Below are positions 1-23,720 of a stretch of 64,000 bases of DNA, piece after piece. Each line of letters opens with the position of its first letter. The stretch's first letter is position 1. This stretch comes from Gavia stellata. Taxonomy: Eukaryota; Chordata; Aves; Gaviiformes; Gaviidae. The stretch covers positions 14,732,155 to 14,796,154 of the forward strand of contig NC_082596.1 in assembly GCF_030936135.1 (NCBI RefSeq), written 5' to 3'. The notes under the pieces were generated by a model that saw only the letters and a program-made list of their open reading frames with translations, was not told the origin of the DNA and made no database searches. Made by a program: the position numbers and the translations under genes.

Positions 1-3000
1 TTCCAAATTGTGACTAATTTTCACCAAACTTTTCAGAAACCTGTGACTGCTCCACATTTTTTCAAAATTAAGCCAAATTATTAAGGATTCTACTTGATTT
101 TTTGCTTTTTCAATCAGGCTTCCAAATATTTCTCGGCACGTTCAAAATTCCAGCTGATGAAGCATAACATATAGATTTTATCAGTGTCTTTTGAAGCTAA
201 TACATTTTTGTGCCAGGCGTGTAGTGAATTCACTGATTTGCTTGAGGTCATTAGTTGCACTGCAGTCCATCAGTATTACTGAATATTGATCAGTGACACA
301 ATAGACTGAAACAACACAGTATTCTGGACTGTCCTTGAGACAGCATGATAACAATGACAAAGAAACATCTTGTTCTCTCTGTATTGCTCCTTTACTATAT
401 TTTTATTCCAGCACTTGTGATTTATAATGACCCTTGAGTAAAGTAGTCACATCTGTCAGTCTTGAAAAGATACCCATCATGATGGGCCATCATTTGTGAG
501 ACTGAATATTCGGAAAGACAATGTGATAGAGAAAGGCACAGAACATCTTCTGGGACAGATTTCAGTCACTACGGTTTTAATGTAGACATTGATGATTACC
601 TGTCCTTCCACACAGACATCGTAATCATTTCAAATGGCATTTTACATGTTTGAGCCATCATTAAAAACTGCAAGCTGCTTTCAAATCAAAACTCCACCTC
701 CAGCATTCATGTTTGATTGGGAGCTGTTGACAAGTGTTCTTGAGCTGATGATTAGAAATCCATGCACTTTTACTGAATTGAAAGATGAGATGTGTGTATC
801 TTTTGAAGTAATGGGTATTATTACTCATTTATCCTAATCTGGTATCTACTTGATCAGCTGAAGTCAGATTCAGTTGTAAATTATAGACTCTTTAGAGACA
901 GTGAGTTGAAACTATGCTGTCTTTACATTGATTCTGCTCCTGTACAATTACCATTATACCCCACTGATGATGATGAACTCCCTCATAAAATGCTTCACCT
1001 TGGCTTGAGCAGAAAACTCTGCTGACAGCAAAACTCTGGCATATAGCAACGTGCAGGGCATAGCTGAGAATAGTGGTTGCTCTTGGTATTCTGGAGCATA
1101 CCTGGGCGAAACTGGTTTTTCCCATGAGTGAGTAACAGCATCTGTTCTTGAGCAGTTGCACAGGAGATGTGGTAGAGCTTCCAAAGCTCCCCATCTCTTT
1201 TCTTGCCTCGAACCCAAAGCCATTGACAGGTATGAAGCCTTTTCTTCTGGGGCTGATCCGGATGTGCCAAATAGCTCCCTGGACTGAAGAGGACAATACA
1301 GGACCATGCCATGGTCCTTCTTAGTGTTTCCTAGGGCAAGCTTTGCTTACTGGAGGAAGGGGACTGCTCCATTTTAAAGGGAAGTTCAGTTCCCTCAGTA
1401 CTTGCTTTGAGATCCAGTGTTTATTTTGGAGACAGCACTGCTGCTCATCTCTCCCAGAACTGAGCTGTGTCTTGAAAGTATAGTTCATCCCACATTTTAA
1501 TTCTGTGATTTTTATTCAAATATTTATTACACTTCAAGCAGTTGCTATCACCAACCTTTCTGTGATGTGTTCATGAGATGTGTTTCAGAAAGCAAGTTTA
1601 CAGCCACCCTCACCTGCAGTCTGAAGAGCCCAGACATCCCATAGATAAGCCATGCGTAGTCAAAATGCATGAACACACAAGAGATGCAAAGGTCTCTGCT
1701 AACAGCCTCTTCGGTTTTATTCTGAATGTGTGGTGTGAGCATGGAGAGAGAGATTGCTGGGTGAAACACATGTGCTGGTAGGTCATGGAGGTAGGTAGTT
1801 GTGATTGCCTTCACTTTTGCACAGGTTTTTGCTTTCATATAGCAGCTTTGTGCTCACCGCCACACTTCAGGCTTTCCGTTCATTTGTTCAGTCAGTATAA
1901 CTGATTTGCAAAGCCTGAGGTTAATGGTCTTTCCTTCCCTTTTTTCCTCCTTCCCCTGTGCCTCCTTTGTAAGCAGTACTTAAAATGTGACCTCTTCCAG
2001 CACAGGTTTGTTCCCAGTCAAACTGCCTTTGAAGGTCAGTTGAACTGTAGCTGGCCTGTCCACTATCTCTTGATCAGCCTCAGCTGCCAGTGCCAGCTGG
2101 GCTGTTCTGACCTTCCCATGTGTCTGACTTGCCTTCCATCCCTGTCCTTGCGACTTACAGGTTGGGGAGTTCTTCCTTGACACAGCTCTTCAGTGATGAA
2201 ATGTCCTCTTCCCTTCCCTGCTCTCCTCTGGCAATTTCTGAGAAGCAATAAAAGGGGAAAAAAAAAAAAGGTAGCAAAGTGCAGGTTTTTCTACAGAAAT
2301 CATTTAGCCCAACACTATATCTTTTCAGGAGTGGACCGTTGCTGTTTACAAAGCCTTGCTATCATAAATTACCACTACTTAATTTCAGACAGTGCTCTCA
2401 TGGTCTGAAGAAGCTGCTATAGAAGAAAATGTGTTTTACTCAGAAAGCATCAGAATACTTCTTAAAACACAGTAGAGCTCCTTTCACCTCCTGTAAGATG
2501 AAAAGCAATTGGTGTCTTTAACAAATGGTGTGGGGCATTTACCATCTGCTGTGTGCTCTGCCTGTTTGCTCTTCGCTGGAAAGATTACTGATATTATCAG
2601 AAAGTTTACATTATCAGAGTCTCGTGTCTCACTGCAAAAAAACTCTTACTTACAGACCTTCAAATATCAACTTCATGCATAGCAAAATGATCCTGGGTCA
2701 CGGTAGAGGTTTCTAAAATAGATTAATTACAATTTTTTTCCTTTTTGAGTCCCCTGGAGTTGGATTTTTGTGTATTTAATTAACCAGTTTCTATGGACAC
2801 ATGGATCAGGAGAGGAAAGAGAACACATTGGGTTTTTGAAGTTTTCTCAAGCAGTTGTGAAATATATTTTTACTTAAGGTATGTTGTACAGTGAATGAAG
2901 TTTATGTGATCCTGGGTTTTCTGCTCCCTTGCATTCCTTATCTTTTGCAAGGAACCTATTGCAAAGGAAATCCAGAGTGTTAAACTCTACCAAGTCAGAA

Positions 3001-3264
3001 GGATCAAGGATACACATTTTATACATCTCTAAATGATTTAAGGTACAAGGTAACTACAAATCATCCTGCAAACCCTTAAGCTACGATAACCATTTTATGT
3101 AACTACTGAATTCATATTGATGCAACATTCATGCAACACATATGCATGAAAAACTGCATGTGTACAGAATAATTATACAACCAACTTTAACTCAAGGGCA
3201 ACCTAAATGATGACTTTCTGATCCAAATCTGGAATTCTTCTTTCATTTTTTCTGGTGTTTCACA

Positions 3265-3545
3265 GACTTACGGAATAATACAGGTTGGAAGGGAGTTCTT
3301 GTGGTTCAATCCCCCTGCCCTAATCAGAGCCAACTAGACCAGCTTGCTTAAGGCCTTGCCCAGTCATCTTGTGAGTATCTCGATGGGTGGACGTTTTACA
3401 GTCCATTCCAGTGTTTGACCACCATGACATATGTAAAAAGTTTCTCTGAGTATTAAATCAGAATTCCCCTTGTTTCAACTTGTGGGTATTGAATCCCATC
3501 CTCTCACTGTGCACCTCCGAGAAGAATTTGGCTCCATCTTCTCTA
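3265..3545 (-). mobile_element. CR1 LINE 3' fragment, diverged
   Basis: Reads as the reverse complement of a CR1 tail: ACAGGTTGGAAGGGAG, then GGTTCAATCCCCCTGCCC, and TTGGCTCCATCTTCTCT at the far side. No terminal 8-bp repeats remain intact, so it is an old copy in the SNTB1 intron. Confidence 0.75.
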
Positions 3546-6500
3546 GTGTGGGAGACATGCAGCCCTCCAGGCTTGTTTCCCAAGGGCCTAGTCCAAAACC
3601 TAAAGAGTCATTAGAAAAACTGCAGTTGACTTCACCGAGCTCTGGAGCAAACCTCCACTATAAAACTGGGATCGGGCATTCTTGTTTGGCTGTAGGAAAG
3701 ATCTCAGATCACCTGCCATTCTTGTGTGGGTGAGTACAGAGGACTGAGGTGCTTTTCTTGACATTTTGAGGTATTTGGATATGAGCCAGAGCTGATTGAA
3801 AATCCTGTTAGTTCAGAGATTCAGGACATATTGAATATATTGCCGTGCTGATGTGGTTGACTGTGTTACTTTTGTCAAAAGCTGGCTTGTGGCTTGTCAT
3901 TTTAGAGGCTATTTAGAAGGAGTTCAGACTTGAACAGACCTGTCTTGAGAATGGGTGTCCTGTCCATACTGAGCAGTGCCTGTAACTGTATCTGCCAGTG
4001 TACCCCCGAGCTCTGCTCAGGAGAGCATGAGAGGTGGAGCAGCATGGTCCATGCTGTGGTTCCCACCTGACCTGCGTGGCTCTGGCTGCTCGCACAGCAG
4101 TGGCACCATGGCCAAGGTTGTGCATCACTCGCTCACTGCTCACAGGAGGCAATATTGTGCCCTTTGGGGGATTTTTGTGTGTGCACTGACTGTAATCCAG
4201 ATCTGATCATGGCACAAGCCACCTGTGAGCCGTCACTGAGGTCAAAGAGAGAGAACAAAACCAGACACATTTTCATTAGCTTTTTTTTTCCTAAACAATG
4301 TGCACATTATTTCCTGTTTAAAACTACAAAGTTTAGCAGCAAAACACATCTCATCCGCGTGTGGCGTGGGAGGTGTTGATATCCCCTGCCTACGGCTGTC
4401 ACTTACACCCACTCCTGAATTGCAAATTGCCTCCCATCAAATGAGCTCACAGAAATACCAGCGTTGTTGCATATGCTGGGGTTTGCATGATGTATTTCTG
4501 CATCACTGCTGTTCGTCTTGCAAAAATCCTTTTCAGTCCCAGCTGTTATTTTCAGGAACTTGACAAGTAGGTTTCTGTAAATGAATCAAATTTATTTTGA
4601 ACATGGATGTAGCCCTTCATCAAAAGATGATGAAAAGGCAAGTAATACATAGCAGAACATATCCCAGCCTGTGTGGGAGCTGGCTCTTGTCAGCACGGAG
4701 AGATTTTAAGTCAGGGAGGAGGGAAAATAGCAAGAAAAAAGTTTCAGACAATTCTTTCTTGGTTGCTCCTCCTGTGCTCTGTGTGAGGGAATAGTGTAGC
4801 TCTGGTATTTGGGAGGGGGTGATGGAAAAGGGGCTTAAACCACGTACTGTAAGTGTAAACTTGCTACCTTCACAGAAGTTCTCTGAAAAGCCACATTTTG
4901 GATACTTGCTGCAGGGGAGTCTGCTGGCAATATGTAATTTGTTTACTAAACAGGGAATGTAATTGAAATGTCCCTTTTGAGTTAATGAAAATATAAAACA
5001 GCTTTCCAGAGTAGACCAAGGACTCTAATTTAATTATCTGTGAGCCTCATAGATTAAAAGTATTCTTTCATCCATTCCTGGCAGCCTGAAGTAGATGAAT
5101 AACTGAAATTCAAAGAAAAACCTTTCGAAAAGGAGATCTGGGAGATGAAAGAGCAAAGGGCCAAACCATTTGTAAAAGGATTTATCTCCACTGAGGTGCC
5201 CGTTGTCTTTATGGCAACTAATTATATGTGAAAACTATTAAAGATTTGGAAGCTGTGATACCCATTAAAGGGGCCAGGGGTCCCCATCGCCTGCAGGAAA
5301 AACAAGCTGGCTCCTCTTTGAAATATTGTTTGCTATGTATCAGAGGAGTTACTCTTTAAGGGTACATTGCAAGCACTGGCCTTAAGCACATAAGCAGTTG
5401 CCAGAAAACCGGCCCGAGCAGTTGTACAGGTAGCATTGAGCTTGCTACGTCGTTATTTGCAGAGCCAGTCCTTCAGACCGCAGATCCAGCCCTAAAGAAA
5501 AGCCTGGAGCAATGCTGCCCCACCACTGCAGAGGCATCCAGAAGCAGCCAGAGCTCAGGCACATCCTCAGTGTGGTGGGGTCTGGTGTGTCCCAACACTG
5601 CGTGAGCTGTCTGCTTTCTGCATTGAAGCGCTTTTGCTCCTGTGGCAGCCAAAGGCTGATGGACAAGTCTCCACATAGCTGCTGAAATACAGCAGCCATT
5701 CTTGTGCACTCTTTGTCCACCTTCATATTTACATCTGTTCCTGCTGTGTGTGTTACAGCAGCACTTGCCACCCCAGCAGAGACCACAGTGTCCATATGGA
5801 AACGCAGGGCATTTAAACTGACTTTGCAGAGGAAGCCTGTGACCGAGCAAGGTCTCCTCTGGTGTCATCCCAAGCCCAGCCATCACATTGTTATCCACAA
5901 AAAAATTAGGTTTTATCCTTCCCGTACATGAAATATTTTCTGAATTTGGAAAGATAAACCAGAGAGGTGCATATGGGAAAAAGTGGGGTTTGCCTTTCAT
6001 GGAGTGAGTATATAAGGAGCAAAAAGAGGTTGCGAGTACCAAAAAGGATGCTTCACCGCACTTGGGGTTTTTTTGTTAGAATATGTTCTCCTATTTCAGG
6101 TTTGTACTTGAAGGCTTTGATGTAGAGACACAGTGTGTTTAGGAAAGAAAAAAAATCAAGTTTGCTTCTGGTATAAACATTTACAACTTCATTGACCTGA
6201 AGTGGAATTTCACTTGGGCAGATAAGCAGTGACCTCAGCTGAGATGAGCAGAGCATTGAGAGGGGGCACTGGTACCTGTTGCTTAGAGTTACCTGAACAG
6301 TGCCCAGAAGACCAGCAAAAAATTTGCTGCTTAATTTTATTGCAGTGGGAGGTTTGAGGAATACTGATTTTTCTTTTCTCTAGTTCATCTAGATTTGATC
6401 TAACATTTTTGACTTTTTGAAAAAGGGTTGAGTTTGAAAAGTTTTTTAGAGTGGGTGGTTATTTTATTTGTCTACAACACATATCAATGCACTTTGAATT

Positions 6501-7019
6501 GTACGTGTGCAAGTGGGAACCGGAACGAAGAAACTGTAGCACAGGTGCCAGAATTCTGCAAAATTCTGGCTAAGAAGCTGGCCCTAACCATCATCTAAAA
6601 TGATGCCTCTAAAATGTATCTCAGATGATACTTAAATTTACTCTTACTGAAGTATTTCATGTTATCTTTCTGATAAGTCAGAGTTTAAAACCTTTAAAAC
6701 TTGAACAAATCCTTCACTTAGCTGCCCGTAAGCAGCATGTTTTTTGCTTTTGTTTTGTAATTTGCTATTATACTCATGCTTGATATGACACTTGCTTGAT
6801 CTGGATTAATTTCCCATGCTGATTTGTTCTGAATGTGCCTTGTAGGCTAATGGTATATTTGCAGCCTCTCTTCTTCCTTTGTAAAATTTACTATTACCAT
6901 TTATGGGACAGCGTGTTCTCTTTGACACCTTCCAGAAGTGCCAACTGCCTGTTGAACAGCCCGGCATCTGCTGTTAAAGGCTGATCCAAATCCCAATGAA
7001 ATCAGGGAACAGTAATGCA

Positions 7020-7130
7020 ATTCAAGGTTTTTAAGGAAAAGCAGCATCTTTTATTAGATTAGCTGTTACAGTTGGAAAAAAACAGACAAGCCTTCAGGCA
7101 CACAAATCCTTCTTCAGGTCTGAAATAGCA
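7020..7130. repeat. probable old amniote interspersed repeat
   Basis: CTTTTATTAGATTAGCTGTT followed by AGACAAGCCTTCAGGCACAC and CCTTCTTCAGGTCTG. This pair of motifs recalls a widespread reptile/bird repeat containing a 'gacaagctttcg..cttcttcaggtct' core. Family name not recalled with certainty. Confidence 0.4.
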
Positions 7131-7270
7131 GCAGTACTGCTTACACCAGCATTCCTTAGCAGTAAGACAGCTATGGTCCCAGCAAGGTATAAAAAAATTG
7201 ATTAAAAGTGTGTGTATTCCATGGACCTTCTTACTGGGAAGAGCTTCCTAGCAAGACACAGGCAAACATC

Positions 7271-7333
7271 AACAGTTGGACTTGATGATCTTAAAGGTCT
7301 TTTCCAACCTAAATGATTCTATGATTCTATGAT
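7271..7333 (+). mobile_element. CR1 LINE extreme 3' end
   Basis: TTGGACTTGATGATCTTAAA, then GGTCTTTTCCAACC and tandem ATGATTCT units. Only about 60 bp remain, the usual severe 5' truncation of CR1. Confidence 0.85.
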
Positions 7334-7972
7334 CGTTCTCCTCTCTCCCCTTCCCAGTATACACCCTACAAACAGGGGATACATCCTACAAGGACAGGTA
7401 GTATAAGGTCATTTTTACTTGAGAAAAAGTCTTCAATACCTTATGACTGAACCATATCTTCTCCGTAGCCACCCTGCTATTGGGAAGGACTGAGAAGAAG
7501 CTGTGGGCTTTGCTGTGCAGGTTGTAACCACGGGATCTGCGCTGGAAATTCTGGCTGCTGATGTTTACAGCTGTCCAGTTGTGGGACTAGCTGGCAAAAT
7601 GAATTTTATTCCCTTTCTTGTGGTTGCTTTACAGGGAACAGTGTTTCCCAAAGTTTCTGAAGTCACAGCTGACTGACCAGCCCCCTAATAACAAAGCTTG
7701 TGATTGAAAATGCTACACAGGCAGGATGGTTCTGCAGAAAAGCTGTGAGCAGCTTCCTGTAGTCTTTGGGTTGCTCGTGGTCAGAGAATAGAAAACTAAG
7801 AAGAGCCCAGTACTCTGTCTGCTTACTCCTCCACATGACGGATCTGAACATTCTGCTTTTTCATCCTGTGATAGACTTCATATTTATCTTCCTTTTTCTT
7901 TTCTGGAAATCTTCAAAAGTACGTACTAAAATCTTTGAATTAAAGAACACAGGCAGGTGCTCAAAAATTAAA

Positions 7973-8027
7973 TGGTAACATTAACCGTAACATTTATCGA
8001 GTGTTAACATTAACTGTAACATTTATT
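7973..8027 (+). repeat. imperfect 29-bp tandem duplication
   Basis: TGGTAACATTAACCGTAACA.. is repeated as TGTTAACATTAACTGTAACA.. 29 bases later, with a few mismatches. Both copies carry two TAACATT-like words. In an SNTB1 intron. Confidence 0.7.
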
Positions 8028-9827
8028 TCTATATTCCCATGTTAGGAACTGGGGTGTTAGCTGTAGTTAATAACTGTGGTATTAAGAAGCTGAGAATGCT
8101 TTTTGCTCATGTAAATATTTCTGCGGTACACAGGCTGCAAGAACTCTGGATTTTGCATTCTTTCTGGAGTGTATTAATAGGCTTCTCTATTCAGCCCTAT
8201 TTGAAAATGAAAGGTTGCATTTCAAGAAACTGTCACCACAACAAAATTGTAAATAAGTCTTGACACTTCTGAAGAAATTAAAGGGATGAACCTTTTATGA
8301 GTTTAAATTGACTAACATAGAGACATGAACAACCAGTGAGCAAATAATGCTGTAAACAGGAATATAATTATTGGAAAAACTTAATTCAGAAGGAAAAATA
8401 TCTCTTAAAAACAATGTAAGCCAAAAATATTTGGTTTAAGTTTAAGATCTGCTTTGGGCATTGGTGTTCTGGTGCAAAGCTATCTTACAACTGTCTTGAA
8501 AGTCCTTAAAAGTTTAGAAATTTGTGGGACCCTTTCTTCATATAAAATACGAGTGTTTCAAATGTGGTTCTCAATCTGAATCTATCACTTAAGACACGTT
8601 GTACTTAGGGAGCTGAATCACCATTCCTGGCTGTGCCACTCTCAGCCTGGCCAACCTTTAATTGATCCCGTTTATGTATTTCTCCACCCAGTGATGTGCC
8701 CAGTGACACATGCCCATGGCAAGCAGGCTGGCATCAACCAAAGAACACCGTAGACAACTGCTTCTCTTTACTGGAGAAGGTTTTAATGGAGGAGTCATGT
8801 AGACAACCTGATTCTCTAGTGAATCTCAGAATTTGTTTCATTCCCTTTAGTACCCCGCCAAGGAGTTCAGGTTTGAAAGCATTGCTGTGAGTGTACTGCA
8901 TAACATGGTTTCTTTTTCTTTATGTGCACCAAAAGGAAAATGATGAATTTGTCTGTGAAAGCCAAGAACTTCATTCTCACTTGAAACTAAACCCTCTCAT
9001 ATTCCCATATATTTTAAGACACTTCCATGCTGCCAGCATAGAATAAGTAAAAACCAGCATCCATACTTGATCCCCATAATGGTAATTGTGTAGCCATGTG
9101 GACGACCACATGCCTAACCTGCAAAATATAATTCCACATCTGGATCCTGCAGCCAGGAAAGGGCTCTGATGTCCCAGGTTTTAGACATCTTTCTTCTACA
9201 GATGGGTTTGAAATGTAGATGCAGATCCATCACTGAGTCAACCTCATGTTTAGGTCTTTACAAATTGGCACTTGTAAAACTGTTGGGAAGGAAGAAGGGT
9301 ATGAAGGAAGCAGAAGCAATGAAAAAGTAAACTGCTGAGGACAAAAGCATCTGCTCCCAAACCACTATTTTTTACTACCTGACACTCTTCTTTAATAGTG
9401 ATGATGTTGCGGCTTTTTGCAGTCATGAAAATAGAAACAGCAGCGACAGTGTCCAGCATTCAGGTTAATGTGCCAGCTACACATGAATGGTGCACATTTA
9501 AGGTCCTTTCATGCATACCATAGCTAAATAATAGACAGCTCTGTCTCAGTGTTCTTCCACTACTGCGTTTATGGAGTAGCCTGTAGTAAGGGAAGGCTGC
9601 AAGGAGGGCTGGAAATGGCAGTGTTAATGAGACCAGCAGATGTCATTGCACTTTACTCCATTTCTCCTGCAGCTGGTTATAAATTCAGGTGGAAGATGTC
9701 AAAAAGCCAAAGAAGTAAAACTCTCTTTTGTTCATTATCTCGCCTGGGACTCGACATGTTCATATCATCAGGCTTTCCACAATGGTAGCTTTGTCTCTTG
9801 TTTCACTGAGACTTTGCTCTTTTTCAG

Positions 9828-21002
<11,175 letters not shown>

Positions 21003-23720
21003 GTGGGATACATCTGTTTCTTCAAAGAAAGACGGAGCGACCATGCTAATCTGAAGGACAGTCAAAAGCAGCAACCTGTACCAGCTAGCAGCATACACCA
21101 GCTTGGGGTTCAGTACTGGGCCTTGGTCATTTCTGCAGCCTTCCAAGGCCCAGGTTTCATTTTGATCAACTAAAGAGGTGGCATGACAAGAAAAATGGTG
21201 GATTTCATTGTAAATAATGGGATTTTTAAATCCCATATGAGACAGTAGAAGTGTGTAGAACCATACATGTAAATGTTTCAGAATCATAAATTGTGCCTAT
21301 TTCAATGTACTCGTTTATATAGAATAAGTAAAGGGCTAAGCAGACAAGATTGGGTGTTGGTTGTGATGCAAGCTCAAGGTTGTTTGAGTAGAAGTTCTCC
21401 CAACAAGACTGTCCCACCACCCAAAAGTAAAATATTTTTTCTGTTCTAACCTGTGCACCACTTACAGAAGATTTTTCTTTGAGAGCGCTGTCAGAACCCG
21501 TCAGAGCATGCAAATATGCACCTTTGAGTCAGATGCCCTAAAGCAATACAGCTGTGGTCAGTGAACAGCTGGAGGGTCCCTGCCAAGGGGCACTTTCAAA
21601 TTAAATGATAAAGACATTTTGCATACATGCCTAGCGATGGACCCAAGGCAAGACTAGCTATAGTGATGTACTGAGCGCTGGCTGTCAGTGGGGCATAGGT
21701 AGGAGCATCCTTTGTTAATGAACACACAGGATGTATTTTTATAGTGACTTCCCAGAATGGCTTAATGAGTTTCAGCTACCTGGGATCCCCGGCTCAGGTG
21801 AAAGTTACCTGAATCCACATTGAAGTGTGGCCTAAGCTTCTGCCAGCACATTTCTATGGCTGTTTTCCAACAGAAAGCCTGTCCTCCTACCCCTACTTTG
21901 TCACCCCTCAGCTCTGCCCAGGCTGATTGTGTGGTCTTCACAGAAGAACAAACACGGGGAAGGAGGAAGACTTGATTTTTTGAGCGTTTTCTAGATTAGA
22001 TCAGAAAAGTTATTCAAGCCGCTCCACAACAGTGAGGAAACGCACCAGGGCAGGAACATGAGCTGCACTGCCAGAGAAGCCTTAATACGGAACTGCTCCT
22101 ATCAGCATGACTTGGCAAGTTTGGATTTATTCCTTGCTGGTGAAACGTTTAAGATGTTCACCTCCACACCCACAACTTACTGGCTCCTGTTTTGTGCCAC
22201 AACTTACTGTTTTAAGTCAAAACATGTGAGTCACTGAGTTTCAGCCTTGTTCACCACTAACGTTGGGCACAAAGCAGGCAGCAGGCAGGAACGCTGACTT
22301 TCATCATCAGAGATGATACACACAGCTTGCACCTGGAACTACTAAATTGGCTTAATGTGGTCAGGTGGGAACAGAAAGAAGCAGAACAGGGGTGGCATTT
22401 ATGTTGCTCTTACTTTGTAAACAGAACTGCTTCATATAGGGGTGGGGTTTTGTTTGCTTTTAGAGTTTTGCCCTAATTTCACACTTTGAAGGACAGGAAC
22501 TGTACAAGAAGTAATAAATCTGAAGTTTGTGGAAGTTCACTTGTCATATTACACCACTTCTTTTATTCTTGAGAAAGCACATAAGTTTCAACTTAGCATC
22601 ACTTGGCTGGCAAAGAGGAAAATTAAAACCACAGTTTGGTTCCATGTTGTTTTTAAGCCAAGGCTTGAGAGTTAAGCGTAAGTCATGCTGTTTATTCACA
22701 GCATAGGAATTAGTTCGTGGTGGTTTCCATAGGTATCTTAATCAATGAAACTAATTAAAAAATTAAGATGATGGGCTGAATTCACAAATACAGAAAATAA
22801 TCATTGAAGAACAACAGGTAAATTGCCATTTGAAAGAGCAGCCCCACTCCCGGCACCTCTCACCAGTCAAAAGCAAGCCAGGGAGGGGATTCACCTAGCT
22901 GTGAACTTTGTTTTTACTGTCAGGGTACTTGCACTTAAAAATGAATTCCTCGTGTAAATTCACAAGGTAGGAGATAACATGTTACATAACTTACCAATAA
23001 TTTCCAAATGGACATTTCTCATTTAGCAACCACTGCTGCTCAGGTAACTTTCTGTGGCAGTTACTTGGGTCTCCTTTGGCTTGGAAGCTTCTAGGAGAAC
23101 GTCTTCTGAGAAGCTGAGAGCAGTCGGTACGCTGGGGGACGGGGGCTTTGAGTGTGACCTCAGATCACATCATCAAGTAAACCGTTGCCTGAAGTTTTTA
23201 AAAAGCGTTTCAGGACATTCTTATTGCTGTTCCAAAGTATAACTTCAAAATTTGGATGCAGGCTCCTTTAAAAGTTCCAGAGGTTAAAGTGAAAACTTGC
23301 ATACTGTGGGGTAGGTTAAATACGTATGTAAACTATACTGCACTATTTCCTTATTCCTTTAACACTTACAAATCACTGGATTGTTACACCTAACATGTAT
23401 GTGCATTGTAAATATTACAAATTCCTATATTAGTACCAACAATTAAATGACACAATATGTAATCTAAGGTGCTCAGTACTATATGAAGTGTAAGTGAATA
23501 ACTAAACAGTTTTCAAAGAAAATTCATATTATATATATTTATAGAAAAAATAATTACAGATGCTATTTCTTCATTTTCAGATTTTGGACTGATTCATATT
23601 TGGATGGGATAGACAAATGAAATACGGACCTACTCCACATTTATAAGAGTATAGTGAATATTTATATTTTAGAGGAAAAGAATATATTTAATAAAGTCAT
23701 TTATTGGATTTTTGTGAGGT
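21003..23720 (+). other. SNTB1: probable SNTB1 3' untranslated region
   Basis: No splice acceptor with coding sequence and no recognised repeat follows the SNTB1 stop. The stretch is AT-rich with scattered ATTTA motifs. An early AATAAA lies at 22513-22518. A better-placed one at 23690-23695 has a G/T-rich stretch just downstream, so the end is set near 23.72 kb. The end is an inference; a longer UTR using an AATAAA near 24.5 kb cannot be excluded. Confidence 0.55.
23690..23695 (+). terminator. SNTB1: candidate SNTB1 poly(A) signal AATAAA
   Basis: AATAAA followed within about 10-30 bases by TTTTTGTGAGGTGAGC, a plausible G/U-rich downstream element. It lies 2.7 kb past the stop codon. Confidence 0.5.

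Larger units (their letters stand above)
1..9827. other. SNTB1: SNTB1 intron (5' part outside the window)
   Basis: No exon of the missing syntrophin parts (first PH half, PDZ) was recognised here. Apart from the repeats at 3.3, 7.0, 7.3 and 8.0 kb the stretch is AT-rich sequence without recognised features. A 189-codon minus-strand open frame at 5473-6042 has no recognised homology. Confidence 0.8.

Noticed and set aside
634-837. 67-codon plus-strand open frame near the left edge
   Set aside because: Short, no recognised domain, and no splice context linking it to syntrophin.
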